Assembly (NCBI GenBank): GCA_033558025.1
Contig: JAUCEF010000009.1
Span: 496,001 to 560,000, forward strand
Direction of reading: 5' to 3'
From: Phytophthora sp. 'mugwort'
Lineage: Eukaryota; Oomycota; Peronosporomycetes; Peronosporales; Peronosporaceae
DNA length: 64,000 bases
The number at the start of each line of letters is the position of its first letter. The first letter of the stretch is position 1. A program made the position numbers and the translations under genes. The notes beneath the pieces were generated by a model. It was not told where the DNA came from. It was given only the letters and a program-made list of their open reading frames with translations, and did no database searches. Below, in pieces: positions 1 through 11,546 of this stretch.

Positions 1-1001
1 CAGGCACTGAGGTCACTGCCCGCGTCCTTCAGGATACTCAGCACATCCTCTGCGAGCTTGGCACTAATCTCAGCGTCCTTGTAAAACTTGGACAATTCAC
101 GCTGGAGCCAAAACGCATCAATAACATGCACGTCCAGTCTGTACTTTGCGTCTCCATCGTCTTCATCGTCGTATCCGTCCTTCATCTTCATGGCTTCACG
201 TCCAACAACAGCGGTTTCTTCTTCTTCCTCCTCCTCCTCCTCTTCGTCTTCCTCCCTCACTTCGTCCAGATCGGACTCTTCCTCCTCATCTTCTTCATCA
301 AAGACAACAGCCACTCCCATCTCCTTGTCCACTTCCTCATCACTTTCTACGGCCGCAGCGTCTGCGCCTCCTTCTTCTCCATCCTTCTTGTCCCCGTTCT
401 CCGGGAAAAAGTCCGTGACCCGCTTACCAGCAGCCACTAGCTGGCTGAACGTGTGCGTTGGGATGCTCTTCAGCAGCTTCTGCACCTCTTTGTGCTTTTC
501 GTCGTCTCTGTAATTATCATTCTTTAAAATGGCCAGCACTTCTTCCGCCGCGCCAGCCAGGATCTCGCCTGGTTGGGCTCCCAATTGCTGGGCCACAACA
601 CCCAAGACATGCTCGTACGCCTCCTGGCTCGCGGGGTTCTTGGGCCTGTAGGCGGCCGACTCGAAGGCCGAACTTTCTTTTAGAATATTGCTCCTAGCGG
701 TGGCCAGGCCACCGGTAGCCGTGAAGAGTACGCCGTCTCCTCGCGAGTCGTCCGCGTCCCCGCGCCGTTTCTTCGTCTTCTTCTTAGAGTCACCGTCCTT
801 GTCTCCGTGACGCTTGCGGCTGCTCTGTGGCGTAGCTTTCTGCGCACGGTCGCCCATGCGGTAAGTGAGCTTACCGGCGAGGGACTCCACCTCGCCCGTG
901 GGCTCGTCGGGACGTCTACGCGACTCGCTGTCTGCCTGTAGCACCAGATTGGAGTTCTGCTGATACGCATACTGCCGCGAGCGCGCCACCTCCTCAGCCA
1001 T
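1..1001 (-). CDS. BRR2: Brr2/SNRNP200 U5 snRNP helicase, N-terminal part
   Basis: The minus strand has one open frame from the ATG at 1001 to the left edge of the window, about 333 codons with no stop. The start MAEEVARSRQYAYQQNSNLV followed by LQAD, then DEPTGEVESLAGKL and YRMGDRAQ, is the conserved opening of the spliceosomal DExD/H helicase Brr2, which unwinds U4/U6 during spliceosome activation. Further in are a YEHVLGVVAQQLGAQPGEIL segment, an acidic stretch (about residues 225-275) and DAFWLQRELSKFY near residue 295, all matching the family order. The two helicase cassettes lie outside the window. I chose this start because it aligns with the family start and leaves no upstream in-frame extension of similar character. 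The flanking DNA to the right is transposon-derived, so the promoter must lie within a few hundred bases. The protein is normally about 2,100-2,200 residues, so this is roughly 15 percent of it. Confidence 0.93.
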   Translation of the reverse strand, partial: MAEEVARSRQYAYQQNSNLVLQADSESRRRPDEPTGEVESLAGKLTYRMGDRAQKATPQSSRKRHGDKDGDSKKKTKKRRGDADDSRGDGVLFTATGGLATARSNILKESSAFESAAYRPKNPASQEAYEHVLGVVAQQLGAQPGEILAGAAEEVLAILKNDNYRDDEKHKEVQKLLKSIPTHTFSQLVAAGKRVTDFFPENGDKKDGEEGGADAAAVESDEEVDKEMGVAVVFDEEDEEEESDLDEVREEDEEEEEEEEEETAVVGREAMKMKDGYDDEDDGDAKYRLDVHVIDAFWLQRELSKFYKDAEISAKLAEDVLSILKDAGSDLSA

Positions 1002-1679
1002 GGCGAGTGAGAATGCGGAATGCGGACAAGAGTGATGGTCTCCGCGCGCGATGCCCCTCGATCTCGCAGCTTCGGCTCGTCGCCGGCTCCAAACGTTTTG
1101 CTGGAAAACAGGGGATGTCGCTGTCAATACTGAGATCAAGTAACATGACTATTATTTGGGTGGCCACTGTAAGAACAGAGCGCTGCTACCGGTATATACC
1201 GTACTGAAGAAAGATATACCGATGCAGTACATGTACAGTAGGTTGAAGAAAAATAACACCTGCACGTTGTATTATAGCCGCACCTGAAAATTGGCAGTCG
1301 ACACTTGAGCTAACTAAGGCATCCTAAGGCCATTGTTCAGGTTGCGAACGCGTTCTCATCGGCGCAAAAACATCATGGTTAGGGTAAGATACCGATGTGC
1401 CTGCAGCCATCCACTGTATGCGAGAACCGTGTGCCCAAACAAGTCCAGGTAGCACCCTGTTCTTGGCCACCAATTCGCTCTCTCACACAAGCCGCTTTTC
1501 TAAGATGCAGTCACCCGACGACGCCTCAGCGGTGGCAATCCGACCGTTCACAATGCCACTGTCGTTAGCATGGTCCAACCTGCCGATCGCCCTGATGCCC
1601 CCTCCTGATTTAACTCCAGCACCGCTGCCAACGCCAGCGCTACGACGGCAGCAGTCCTGCGCCTACCCAGTGCAAGCCA
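1002..1679. other. Intergenic: Brr2 upstream region and island edge
   Basis: No convincing coding sequence is visible. This stretch must hold the 5' region and promoter of the minus-strand Brr2 gene, and it then grades into the Harbinger element that follows. I could not locate the element's left terminal repeat. Confidence 0.5.
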
Positions 1680-2445
1680 GCGCGAAGCCCAGCAGCAGTC
1701 AAAGACGCTGCGCCTTCGTCGAGTAGGAAGGGGAAGGCGCCAGCCAGGCGTACGAAGTGGGCAAACACTATGGTGGGCGCGCTGTTGCGGTTGCGCTTTG
1801 CGGATGGCTACGTCAAGAGACGGCTTGAGGCAGCCGACACGAAGACGAAAAAGGACCTCGCGTGACAGTTCGCGAGCGTGCTGTCGCAGTCTCTTGGCGT
1901 CGTTCTGACTCATGATCAGGTATATTGAGGGGCTTACTTATAGCTTATTACGCAATGCTAATTATGATTGTTGCTTGCTGTCTATGTGTTGCAGGTTTCG
2001 CTTAAGAATAGGAATTTGAAGTGTTTGTTCCGTAAAGAACAGCGAGAGCAGCGCCAAACTGGCAATGCAGCTCGTGGGCGTGAAATGGACGCAGAGCTTT
2101 GGCAATTCTTAGTGCTGCTTTTGGGGGGCGGCGGTGGGATTAGCGGTGAAATTCTCCTGGATTCAACTTACACGACGAGGAGGATGAAGAGCGCGATGAT
2201 GAAAGGAAGGACAGAGCTTCCAAGCAGAAGGCGCCGCCGGTCGTGCAACTAGCAACTGCGTTACAAAGAGGCATGGAGGCCATTGCAGCATCCTCGGCTC
2301 CCGGCCGTCTGCCAATGAAAATCTCCGCTCCCTGGCGCTGTCGCTGCAGAAAGAGCATGAAGAGACTCGCCGATTCCAAGAGATCCAGCTGCAGCTGCTG
2401 ATGGCATTGCTGACTCAGCGAAAGGAGTACAGAAAATCGTGTTAC
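1680..2445 (+). pseudogene. Harbinger accessory Myb/SANT-like protein, broken
   Basis: The plus strand encodes RKGKAPARRTKWANTMVGAL and then LRLRFADGYVKRRLEAADTK, followed by TKKDLA. This is a Myb/SANT-like DNA-binding domain of the type carried as a second gene by PIF/Harbinger transposons, where it binds the element ends and helps the transposase. A TGA interrupts the domain right after TKKDLA, where the family usually has Trp, so TGG to TGA is likely. A probable intron (1919-1993, starting GTATAT and ending TTGCAG) joins to VSLKNRNLKCLFRKEQREQR and an Arg/Glu-rich coiled-coil region, which reads through at least one frame change near 2130 and ends around 2440. It runs tail-to-tail with the transposase relic on the other strand. 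Recognition of the domain is good; the exact exon edges are inferred. Confidence 0.6.
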
Positions 2446-2589
2446 TTGAGCTTAGCAGGTATGGACGGATGCATCTCTAAGCTGCCGCTAAGATGTCCGT
2501 TGCAATATCGTCGAGTTTTGCAATTCCTTGCTGGTGAGAGATTTGTTGCTCGCTCTCGTGGCTTCTGCTACACTTTGTGGGGCATCGTG

Positions 2590-3850
2590 TAGGAATGGAT
2601 CCTCTCCGTCAACTTGCATGCTGTCCTGGACAAGAGCGAGCGAGCAAGTTATGGAGAGCTACATAACCAATAATCACATTGCACACATTGGCCGACGACA
2701 TTTGTTCTATCTTGCCTAGAAGAATTCCAAAGCTTATTTTTGAGTCGGCCGAATGCGCACTCAACCACCATGCGGGTCCGTGAGTGGGCTAGATTTTTAC
2801 GCACGTTTGCGGCGATCATCCATTGCCTCGGCTTCGGGAAAAGGCGTCAGCATGTGATCCCAGATTTTGTAGCCTCCATCGGCAACCAAGTGATGCCCAG
2901 GTGGGATAAAAAAAAAAAAACGCGATAGACTCTATAATCCATACAAATATATATAGATAAAACTCGATAGACTGTATGATGCATATATTTATATATATTT
3001 ATATGCATCGTACAGTCTATCGAGTTATATTTATATATATTATATGCATCATACAGTCTATCGAGTTTAATCCCGCCGGGCATCATATATTATCACGTTT
3101 AACAGCAAGATAGTGATAGTGACATGCATCTCACCGCTTTCGCACCGCCGATCCGTTCCACAACGACTGGTCGTTGTTTGATCCAGAGCGGATCGAAATG
3201 GGGCGAAATAGTCCGCAGTGGTCGACGATTGCTTGCACATTCACCGCAGGAAAGTACTTCAGATAGTACCAGCCCTCCAAATCGCGAGGGCGCGCGATTC
3301 GAACCAGCGTCCCGTCGATGCTGCCAACCGTTCCTGGGAAGCCAGCGGTAGCGAAGAAACCTTCCTAGATGCTGGCTACCTCATCCTCCGATGGCATGAC
3401 GACGAACCTTTTGGCCATGCGCTGAGCATATCAAGAGTCTCGTTGATATAAATCATGGCCCAAGATCTTGATATGCCCAGCGTCGACGCCGCCTGGTCCA
3501 TCGTGCCGCCTTGGGCGAGGTACAGCATGGTCAGGGGAAGGCGCTTAATTAGATGGTGCTTGCAGTTAGGGCCGGGCTCGCGGCCCCACGCTGAACGCAC
3601 CAGCTTGTAGATGCGCAGGAACGACTTCCTGTCACAGCGTAGCTTCTTGTGAAACCAGCCTGTACCCGGAGTCGGGAAAGCTTCGTTGAATGCACGCGCT
3701 GGAAACGCCATGGGGGGCCCAGGTTGCTGCCGAAGGCCGCGCTTGTCCGCGGCAACTACTACAGTACTCACACAGACGCCTACCACTACTGCGATAATGG
3801 CAGCAGATATGTCGTCCATGGCACAATTGTTCTCTGGCTAGCACACCTCG
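2590..3850 (-). pseudogene. PIF/Harbinger DDE transposase, broken
   Basis: Reading the minus strand from about 3850 down gives ADKRGLRQQPGPPMAF and a helix-turn-helix-like segment (QAASTLGISRSWAMIYINET). The DDE_Tnp_4 catalytic blocks follow: FPGTVGSIDGTLVRIARP (first Asp), HHLVADGGYKIWDHML (second Asp) and RTRMVVECAFGRLKNKLW (Glu). This order is that of PIF/Harbinger transposases, which cut and paste with TTA/TAA target duplications. The copy is dead: stop codons interrupt it around 3367-3385, and the segment between the first and second Asp blocks is occupied by a large AT-rich hairpin (2887-3092). More frame changes follow near 2780 and 2730. The Myb-like partner gene lies downstream on the opposite strand. 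Confidence 0.75.
2887..3092. repeat. Long imperfect palindrome inside Harbinger transposase
   Basis: The left arm begins GTGATGCCCAGGTGGGAT and the right arm ends AATCCCGCCGGGCATCAT, its near reverse complement. Both arms carry copies of CGATAGACTGTATGATGCAT (three in all, one of them with a C/T change), separated by ATATTTATAT runs. The arms are about 95 bp and centre near 2990. The outer part of the right arm is an inverted copy of transposase coding sequence (the PPGHHL region), so the palindrome includes gene sequence and is not only an inserted cassette. Confidence 0.75.
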
Positions 3851-4213
3851 TGGAGCTGTTCCCAGAATAAGTGGTTCGGAACGCGAACTTGCCATATTGG
3901 TACACTGTACCAGTTCAATCTTGACCAACCAGAATGGTCTTTCTGTTTTTTTTCGTCACAGAACGCGTTCTCCACCTGAACAAGGGTCTAAGGCAATAGA
4001 AAACAATCGCAAAAAGCAGGTTCAAGAAAGCTAATGTCGCTCGAGAGCAATAGCAAAAAAAACACGATTTGGGTCGAGTCAAATTTATAGCCGCACTGTG
4101 ATGGCCTGTATACAAAGCGCTATAGTATATTATTATTATTATTTAGCTTCTTTCATTAACCGCGTTGCTTCCAACCTTTTAGGCACCCTGCAAATGCACA
4201 GGGGTAGGTCAAT
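3851..4213. other. Intergenic between Harbinger and piggyBac relics
   Basis: Nothing coding is recognised. There is a short ATT microsatellite around 4127-4145. The stretch probably contains the right end of the Harbinger element and the left end of the piggyBac-like element, but I could not pair terminal repeats. Confidence 0.4.
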
Positions 4214-7200
4214 ATGGACGACGACGGGGCACAACGGACGCCCATCAGACCAATGGCCGTGGCTCCGCCAACGGCTGATTCGTGTCATTCAGAAAAAGCA
4301 AAGGAAGTTAGCCAGGTGAACATGGTAAGCAAGTCCACCCCCCTCCCTCCCCGGGAAACCCGCAGTGAGCGGCAAAGATTCCAAGAGCGTCTCGAAGGCA
4401 AGGGCGCCGACGAGAGGAAGAAGATTTTAGCTGACCACGCAGCATATTTTGCGGGGGATCAGGATGGGGATGCCGTTTTCGTCGTCGAATCCTTGCTGTG
4501 CCGTCTGTCGCACGACCGGCAGCGCTTCCAGTTGCACGGCTGAATATGGGGAAGAATAGGGCGTATCTGGTAGCACAGAAGCGCGTCATTTCCCAGCAAC
4601 GCCGCGCCGTCCCCACCAAGATTGTGGCTGGATCGGGAAAGAAGGCGGTGGCGAAGCGGAAGGCGAAGGACGATGATGACGAGTTTGTGCCAGACGTGGG
4701 TGACGACTACGGCGAAGTCGACGAGAACTACGGTGAGGATGAGAGAGCGGACGAGAGGCATCCTGACGAAAAGCTCGAGCTCGTCAAGAAAAAAGCCCCG
4801 CAGAAGAAGGGAAAGGCCAAGGCCGCGCGGCAAAGCTACCAGCTAACGCCAAGTTGCTGCCAAGTTGGCGAAGGAGAAGGAGAAAGCGGTGAGGAGGGCT
4901 GCGGGGGATAAACGGTGTGGCGCAGCAGCTGCTGCAGGGGCAAAGGGAAGTGCTGCCAAGGCTACCGCCCTGAAGCGCCTTGCTGAGATTGATGAGGCCA
5001 AGAAAAAGCAGAAGGGAAGAGTCATCTCCGGCAGTGGTGATCCATGATGGCGTCTCAAGCTCGCAGATGTCAAGGTACGACATGTTTGATGGTGTCTGTG
5101 ACAACATGCATACTAAATGTATGCTATGTAGGAATGTACAGGATGTAGGAAACCAGCATCTTTTGGAGCGTGAAGATACAGCATGTGAAGACGGTGCCAG
5201 GTACAACTTGTCCTTAGGGACAGTGGATACACCATCTTGCCATGCCAACCCATGCAACGTGATGTACTTGCTATGGTGTGCATCATGGTGTCATGGAATC
5301 ATGTCGCTACAATACCTCACACTGACTGTCTGTTACGTAATGAATTGTAGGACCGAGCCTCAACAACAATCGCTGCCACGTAATCCAGACATCCGTGAAA
5401 GCAGTACGCCGAGCGAGACTCCTGATGTATTGGCCGTCGAATCTGTGCCGGATGTGAGTGCACCAGATAGCGTGGAGTCGGCTGCTGTCGGGACTACCCT
5501 CGACGTGAGTGTAGCGGATTGTGTGGACCGGTTGAAGTGTTGACTCAGCACGATGTGAGTGTACCAGACGTCGTCGAGTTGAACGTGGGCGCAGAGGCTT
5601 CTAGTTCTGCCGAATACGAAGTGCTGAACTCGGATTGCGATGAAACGGAGACGGGACTGGGCTTCTTTGATGATAAGGAGGAGTTGGATCGTGCGCAATC
5701 GGACAGGTGCAAATACAGACAGTGAAGCTGAAAGTGGCGATGAAGACAGTGAGGAGGATGACAGTGATAGCACGCTGAAGGTGTAAGAAGTGCTGCAAAT
5801 GCGGATGAAGCCGAAATCGTTGACGACCCGCTTGTTGACGAAAGTGATGACGTCCGTTCATGGCGTATTTTGGAGAAGGACGAGATGGTGACGTTTGCGC
5901 GAGATGAATCGGACATGGCTGATATGCGCTCAAGTGGATGGACCTTCGGTAAGTTTGTTTTTCAAAATGCTGTACCATACACCATGTACTAATACAAATG
6001 ATGTTGTATGTCTCGACATGTAGAACCTGATGAATTCCCACCAGACCAGAGATACCCCGGGTTTTATTCAGGAGCCTATAGTCCTACAGATGAGGTCCTC
6101 GCTTTGGCAGAGTCACCGCTCAAGTTCTTCCTGTTCTTCATGCCGAAAAGCTGTTGGAAGGATGTTGCCGAGCAATCGAACACGTATTTCGATCAGAATA
6201 TGGCCTCCCGAGTCGATGGGATGTCCGAGAATCAGAACCACAAGGAAAGAAGCCAAGGCAGTGGCTCATCCTTCGAGAGGAAAAGAAGGATGACATAAAG
6301 CCCCACGAGATCATGCAAATGCTAGGACTGCTAATTGCTCGAATGCCATCGACGCCGTTTTCATGACCATTGGGGAGCCAAGATTATGGGTGCTGTGGAG
6401 CATGTCAAGGCCAACCTACATTTCACCGGCAGTGCTGATACCCACGCCACCACGGATAGAGCATGGAAGATCAGGTCCATTATCGAAGTACTGCAGACGA
6501 CGTTCCCGCTAGGGTACAAGACACCGCCTGTGTTGTCGTTCGATGAGGGTATTTTACCTTCGAGGAACCGCAACAACCCGACTCGGCAAAACCTCAAGGT
6601 CAATGCTCGTAAGTGGGGAACCAAGCTTTTCCTGACCTGTTGCACTGACTCGGCATACTATATGAGGTGCGTGCGCGTAAGCATCCGCGGGTCCATGAGG
6701 GACTCGCGGAAATTTGTTTTGGCTAAGTCTGACATGTTGTATGTTACGTGATTTAATCGTGGTGTATATGACTACATGTAGACTTGAGGTGTACTGTGGC
6801 AAGGCACAGCAGACAGAGGAGTTGGGAAACATGCCAGACAATCTGTTGTCAGCTGATCCAAATACGGGTCCGTCTGCAGTGCAAAACCTAGAAGAGGTTC
6901 TTCCAGCACCACAAGACGGCATTTACCATCTGGTAGCGACGAGTCGATTTTACACTTCGCTTCAACTAGGATTTCAACAGCTGCATCGCAATGTCTACAG
7001 TATCAGAACGATTATGGTCGACAAAATTGGCTATCCACAAAAAGCGTGGAGAAGAACCGCAACCGACCCAAACGGACCCCACACGGCATTACGCTGATGG
7101 CTGTGGCAGCAAACTGCCCACTTATGATTGGTTTGGTTTGGTGGGACAGAAAGCCTGTTCAATATTTGGGGACTGGATCAAGCCGAGCAATGGAGTCATG

Positions 7201-8282
7201 CGGTACGTTACTATTTACTATATGAGGCTATTTGTCTACTAACTTCGTGTTTTTGGCATGAAACAGCGCGACGCCAGCGTGGAGGTAGACGGAATACTAT
7301 TCCCTGTCCAGCTATGATACGAGACTACCACTGTTGGATGGGGAGTCGACATCCACGACCAGCTTCGACTCCAGCGTTATTCACTCCAGATGCAGACGTG
7401 GTGCAAGAAGTATTTACAGTCCATATTTATGGGCCTTGTCGACCTGGCCATTGTGAACGCTTACATTGTGTTCAAGAAGGCTCAAAAGGAGTACGCAAAG
7501 GCCTGTGTCTCATGCCGGATTTCTGCTGGAGCTACATGCAGAGATGCTGGAGCTACGCGAACGAGACATCGCAAACCGTGTAAGGTATTCATGTTGTATG
7601 TCCACATGCTGTATGTAGCTGTGCACTCCACACGTGCAAATGCCTGTTGTATGTCTCACGTGCTGTATGTTGTACTAACTGTAGTTGATGGTTCTGCTTA
7701 TACTTGTAGGCGGACCCACAGGAGACGGAACGAGGAGAAGTGCTTTCTCCATTGACGAAGGTCAGGAACCACACGAAAGCCCCGAGTATCAGGTGGTGAA
7801 GGGTGTTTGCAAACGTCGGCAGCGGCAGTGCAAGGTATGTTCAATTATGAAGCGTCGGGCTGGTAACGACGTGCTTCAAAGTATTATTCTGCGGCATGCA
7901 GTAAGGCGGACAAAGATCGGTACGTGTGCAATCCTAAGCTGTGTGATTTCGTGTATGCAGTCTCTCTAACCACCATCGTTCTGCCAAACCGCAGAACGTA
8001 CCTTTGCAACAAAGCGTGGCCTCATTACACAGGAAATTCGATGACCTATGGCATTACAGGTGGGAGATTGGATCGATGCACTCTCGGCCTCGATGCGGTC
8101 GCGACATTCAGAGACGAGATGCTGGAGCTTCGCAGGCGGCTAGAAAGCGCAATCGTGGTGATAGCGGTGCCGACAAAGATGGAGGCGAAGATGAGGAGGG
8201 AGACGAAGGTGACGAGGGAGATGAAGAGGAGCCGGCAGGCAGCGAAAACGAAGATTCCGGCACCATCAACAGCAAAGGCTAG
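4214..8282 (+). pseudogene. piggyBac-like transposase, copy 1, multi-exon relic
   Basis: The plus strand carries a decayed DDE_Tnp_1_7 (piggyBac superfamily) gene. The N-terminal half (4214-5940) is Lys/Ala-rich then acidic. The conserved core starts at EYPGFYSG-like text near 6050 (RYPGFYSGAYSPTDEVL) and SPLKFFLFFMPKSCWKDVAE. Next come NLHFTGSADTHATTDRAWKI, VLSFDEGILPSRNRN (first Asp), KWGTKLFLTCC, RFYTSLQLGFQQLHRNVYS, and GVDIHDQLRLQRYSLQ (third Asp) with MGLVDLAIVNAYIVFKKAQK. A Cys-rich C-terminus (RQRQCKVCSIMKRR) ends near 8282. Several GT-AG gaps look like spliceosomal introns: about 5950-6022, 6668-6780 (joining YYMR to LEVYCGK, phase 2), 7203-7266 and 7583-7709. The second catalytic Asp, normally DRFYTS or DNYYTS, reads TSRFYTS here. 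Frame changes are frequent, so the copy is inactive. Confidence 0.8.
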
Positions 8283-8313
8283 AGAGACGATGAGTGTTTG
8301 CGGGAGATCTAAC

Positions 8314-8338
8314 GAGGGCCCTTTTGGAGAGGGCCCTC
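8314..8338. repeat. Hairpin inside left TIR
   Basis: GAGGGCCC, nine bases, then GGGCCCTC: a perfect 8-bp stem with a 9-nt loop lying inside the terminal inverted repeat. Confidence 0.9.
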
Positions 8339-8475
8339 GCACAAAATGTGCATAAGTATCAATACCGATAAAAACTAGTAAGAGACGTTCCCGTTACGTC
8401 TAGCGTTCGCGTTACATCCAGCGTTCCCCCCCCCCCCTGTGGGGCTTGTTCTGCCCGACCGGTAGTTCCTGATAT

Positions 8476-9212
8476 ATGAGCGGATGCCAAGAAACGTACG
8501 TATGTGGGCGTTTTTACGTAGGTGGCGGGAATGACAAAATCCGCTCGCAATCGCGCGTTAATCCCAGGGGGATGTCATCGTCGCTGTGGGAGTTGCAGAG
8601 AGCCCTAGAGGTAGTAATCGCGATAACTCACTCAGGCTGGATGCCGGGTGTATTCTCCTTCATGCGTTCAAAGCCTGACGGCATCGAACGGGAACCCCAT
8701 CTAGATTATCAAGAGACCGACTTGGCAAGAGTTCGCCAACATCACCCGGACGGTGTTCCAGGGAGCGTGATCTTCCTGCTAGAGCCTGACACCATGCTTC
8801 GCGTGTCCGGCTTGTTTCACAACAAGAGACGACTCTACAGCACGTGCGGTGAAAATCCCAGTGGGATTTTGCGTGCTGTTCAAGGACGACCTGGTTCACA
8901 ACGGCATGCCGTACGCCACCAAGGAAACTATCGAATCCACTGCTACCTGAGCTACGAGGGGGTGCGTTAGACGCCTGACGTAGTTCAAAACTGCTTCGAG
9001 AGCATGACGAATGCCAGTATTGTGGCGTCAAGATGTTGAAGGGACCTCAGCTCCGGAAACATCGTTTCTACTGCAACAAAAATCCCAATGGGGATGCTAA
9101 CAGACTCATGCGCAAACGAGAAGGTAAGAATGGAGATTTTAAATGTGAGGTCTGCAACGCAACCTACACTAATCAGAGCAGCCTACGCGTCCACAAGATG
9201 AGAGGTCATTAG
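8476..9212 (+). pseudogene. Broken accessory ORF ending in two zinc fingers
   Basis: An open frame starts at 8476 (MSGCQETYVCGRF) and stops at 8970. Downstream, in a shifted frame, REHDECQYCGVKMLKGPQLR leads into two zinc-finger modules. The first is CQYC with a following H-x4-C (C2HC). The second is CEVC with H-x4-H (C2H2), FKCEVCNATYTNQSSLRVHK, ending MRGH and a TAG at 9212. After the stop at 8970 the old frame continues TPDVVQ and then needs one extra base to reach KLLREHDE, so a nonsense change plus a 1-nt deletion is the simplest reading. Alternative frames upstream also look partly coding, so the N-terminal part is uncertain. It lies on the strand opposite to the transposase of the same element. 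A DNA-binding accessory role is inference. Confidence 0.5.
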
Positions 9213-9607
9213 GAACCTGGAGTAAGAGTGGAGTGTAATCTAAAAACTACGAACGATCGGAATCAAGTGTTCAGATTGCAATTTATCTTCTCTCATCGCA
9301 GGAGTTTAAGGAAGGACAAGAACATATACTGAAGTGGACGTCGAGCTTACATACAGAATGATATATTTATTTAACGAACTATGATGCATATATCTAGGAC
9401 TGGCTTGTCAAACTTGGGGACAGAAATCGTACTGCATAACCCCACGAACGAGCTGGGATGAACGGTTATTGGAACTCGACGGTACTGTCGCCGTCTTGAG
9501 TGCCAAAAAATTGAGGATCTGACGGAGCTGGTACAGCAGAACTTGGAGGTGTTGCCGCATTGTTCGCATCTATCGTTTCAGCGAGGGTTGGCTCTCTTCC
9601 TGTACCC

Positions 9608-11426
9608 CTAGCACCGTGGTTGCGCAGGCGCCTTCTTCGAACGCTTCCGTTGTTCCTGTTCTGAGTAGAGTAGCTGGGTCCTGTATACGAGCTGGGAAAT
9701 ACCTGCTTGGTCACGATATATCCACCAATGCTTATCGAAGTCTTCAGGAACAAGGTGTTGTTGTCCGTTGAATTCAATAAGCGATAACAGTTTCGTATAA
9801 GCATGACCTGCCGTGACAGTACAAAACACGCCTGAGCACGTACTGCGCTGAATGTTGCCGGAGACGATTTTCTCTGCTTCTCTCCACAGTGCTTCGGTTT
9901 CTTTCAGAGCAGACCTTGTGATGATGCGAACGACACGGGTATATCGTTTCTTCTGTAAAACGTGGGGAGCAATTGTGGCATTCAGTGCCATCAACAACTT
10001 CGTTGCTTCTGCGGCAGTAGTCCACCACGGCAGTAGCTTCTTAAAAACTGTGTAGTAATCACCTTGACTTGTCTTCAACTTGCTCTTGATTTTAGCATGA
10101 GTTCTTTCAATGGTGGATGTGTCTCTGATGCCAAAGTGTGTGTACTTGTTGGTGCAATGTTTTGCGAATCGATACTTGTACTTCCACCAATGTAATCGAG
10201 GTAGCTGACATGGGCTTACTTTTTTGCGCAAGCTCCTGGCGACTTCTCTCAAACTCTTCTTCAATTTCCGCGTCCTAAGCCTTGAAAAACAAGACCATGA
10301 AAGCGTTTGTTTGCCACGAATTTTCCATTTTGGGTTGACCAGGGGCCGGGTTTTCCACCTCTCCTTGACCGAGATGATTTCGTGTCATGCTCTCCACATT
10401 CTTGATCATATGCCAACGACAAACCATAGACGGGGGTTCGGAAATACTCTGTCGAGAGAATTCAAGCACGTTAAATCGCGAGCTGAGAGAATCACTCTTG
10501 GACATGCTTTTGTCATTTTCAATCATCATCAAATCAGCATGTTGAAGGCCCACACGAAGTTTTCTTCTTTCTCTCCTGGTAGCCAGCATTGGGCAACAAG
10601 AAGTACGGTATTTGCACCCGTGACAACGATGATTGAGAAGCGGGAGGCGACATTGGTTTGTCTTGTAAGTACAGTCAGCTACCAAGATGTCATAGTGAAA
10701 CTTGAATAACTCGGTTGTTGCCGGAGGAGCCCAAATGAGGTGTGTCACCTTGTTCGTATCAGGGTTTATGACGAACGTGTAGAAGAAACTGCTTTCCTTT
10801 ACGTCTTCAAACAGCGCTTTGATAGCTGTCCGGGAAGCGAACTCTCGAAGTCGATTGGCATCCTTGGTGTTGGAGATGTCCTTGGCCACCACGAGAGAGT
10901 TGGTGTCCACGTTGAGAATAGTTGCCTAGATGGTCGATGCCATGACTCCTGCTGCCGCCTGAAGCTCGATCAGACCCAACATATTAGTGACAAGTGCTAG
11001 TGTACTTGCTTGAGCAGATGTGCGTTTATGCGGAGCGTGAGCCCGGATGTTACGGGACGGAGGGTGGTTATGATGCAAGCTTCTTGCAGTATGAACAATC
11101 TTCCAAGGATCGGAGGTGCCCTGCTTGCTAACTGCTCGAATACCAATTCTCATGGGGCGCCCGAGTGCTTCGAGCCTCGCATCACACGTTTCTTGTCATC
11201 TTCAGTTATGCTCTGTATTTTTAGGGGCCCCAGCGCGCTCGCACTCGTAATTACAAGCCCAAACTTGACGACTTGGATCATCAGTGTACTTTTCACGGCG
11301 CAACGACACATTGAACCCGTGGTCTCTGGTCCACTGATGCAGTGCTGGCTCCGCAGCATCGCGTGAATCGTATACAGCATCTTGTAGGGGAGGGATGACC
11401 TCGCGCTGCTGCTCCGCATTGCTCAT
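9608..11426 (-). pseudogene. FAR1/MULE transposase, broken
   Basis: On the minus strand, 11426-10926 encodes a FAR1-like N-terminal DNA-binding region (ALHQWTRDHGFNVSLRREKY, then a DPWKIVHTARSLHHNHPPS block typical of the His end of that finger). The MULE catalytic core follows: FHYDILVADCTYKTNQCRLP (first Asp block) and SMVCRWHMIKNVESMTRN. Then comes YKYRFAKHCTNKYTHFGIRD leading into TSTIERTHAKIKSKLKTSQG, the usual wxx-H-FG-x-x-T-S-x-V/I-E region. Stops occur near 11216, around 10920 and at 10275-10277. A frame change between 10264 and 10200 separates the last block. It therefore once encoded a full FAR1-MULE transposase but cannot now. Confidence 0.75.
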
Positions 11427-11521
11427 GCTGAGGAGTTCGAATTTGGCGTCCTTTCACGTTCACGTTTCGTCTACAGTCTGATACCGGTATTAACTATCTC
11501 TCCCGCACGTACTTTTTGTGC

Positions 11522-11546
11522 GAGGGCCCTCTCGAAGAGGGCCCTC
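11522..11546. repeat. Hairpin inside right TIR
   Basis: GAGGGCCC, nine bases, then GGGCCCTC, matching the left-end hairpin. Both stems are perfect although the loop sequences differ. Confidence 0.9.

Noticed and set aside
88..513. Ser-rich 141-aa plus-strand ORF
   Set aside because: It is the antisense shadow of the acidic region of Brr2, whose minus-strand frame is open and family-matched.
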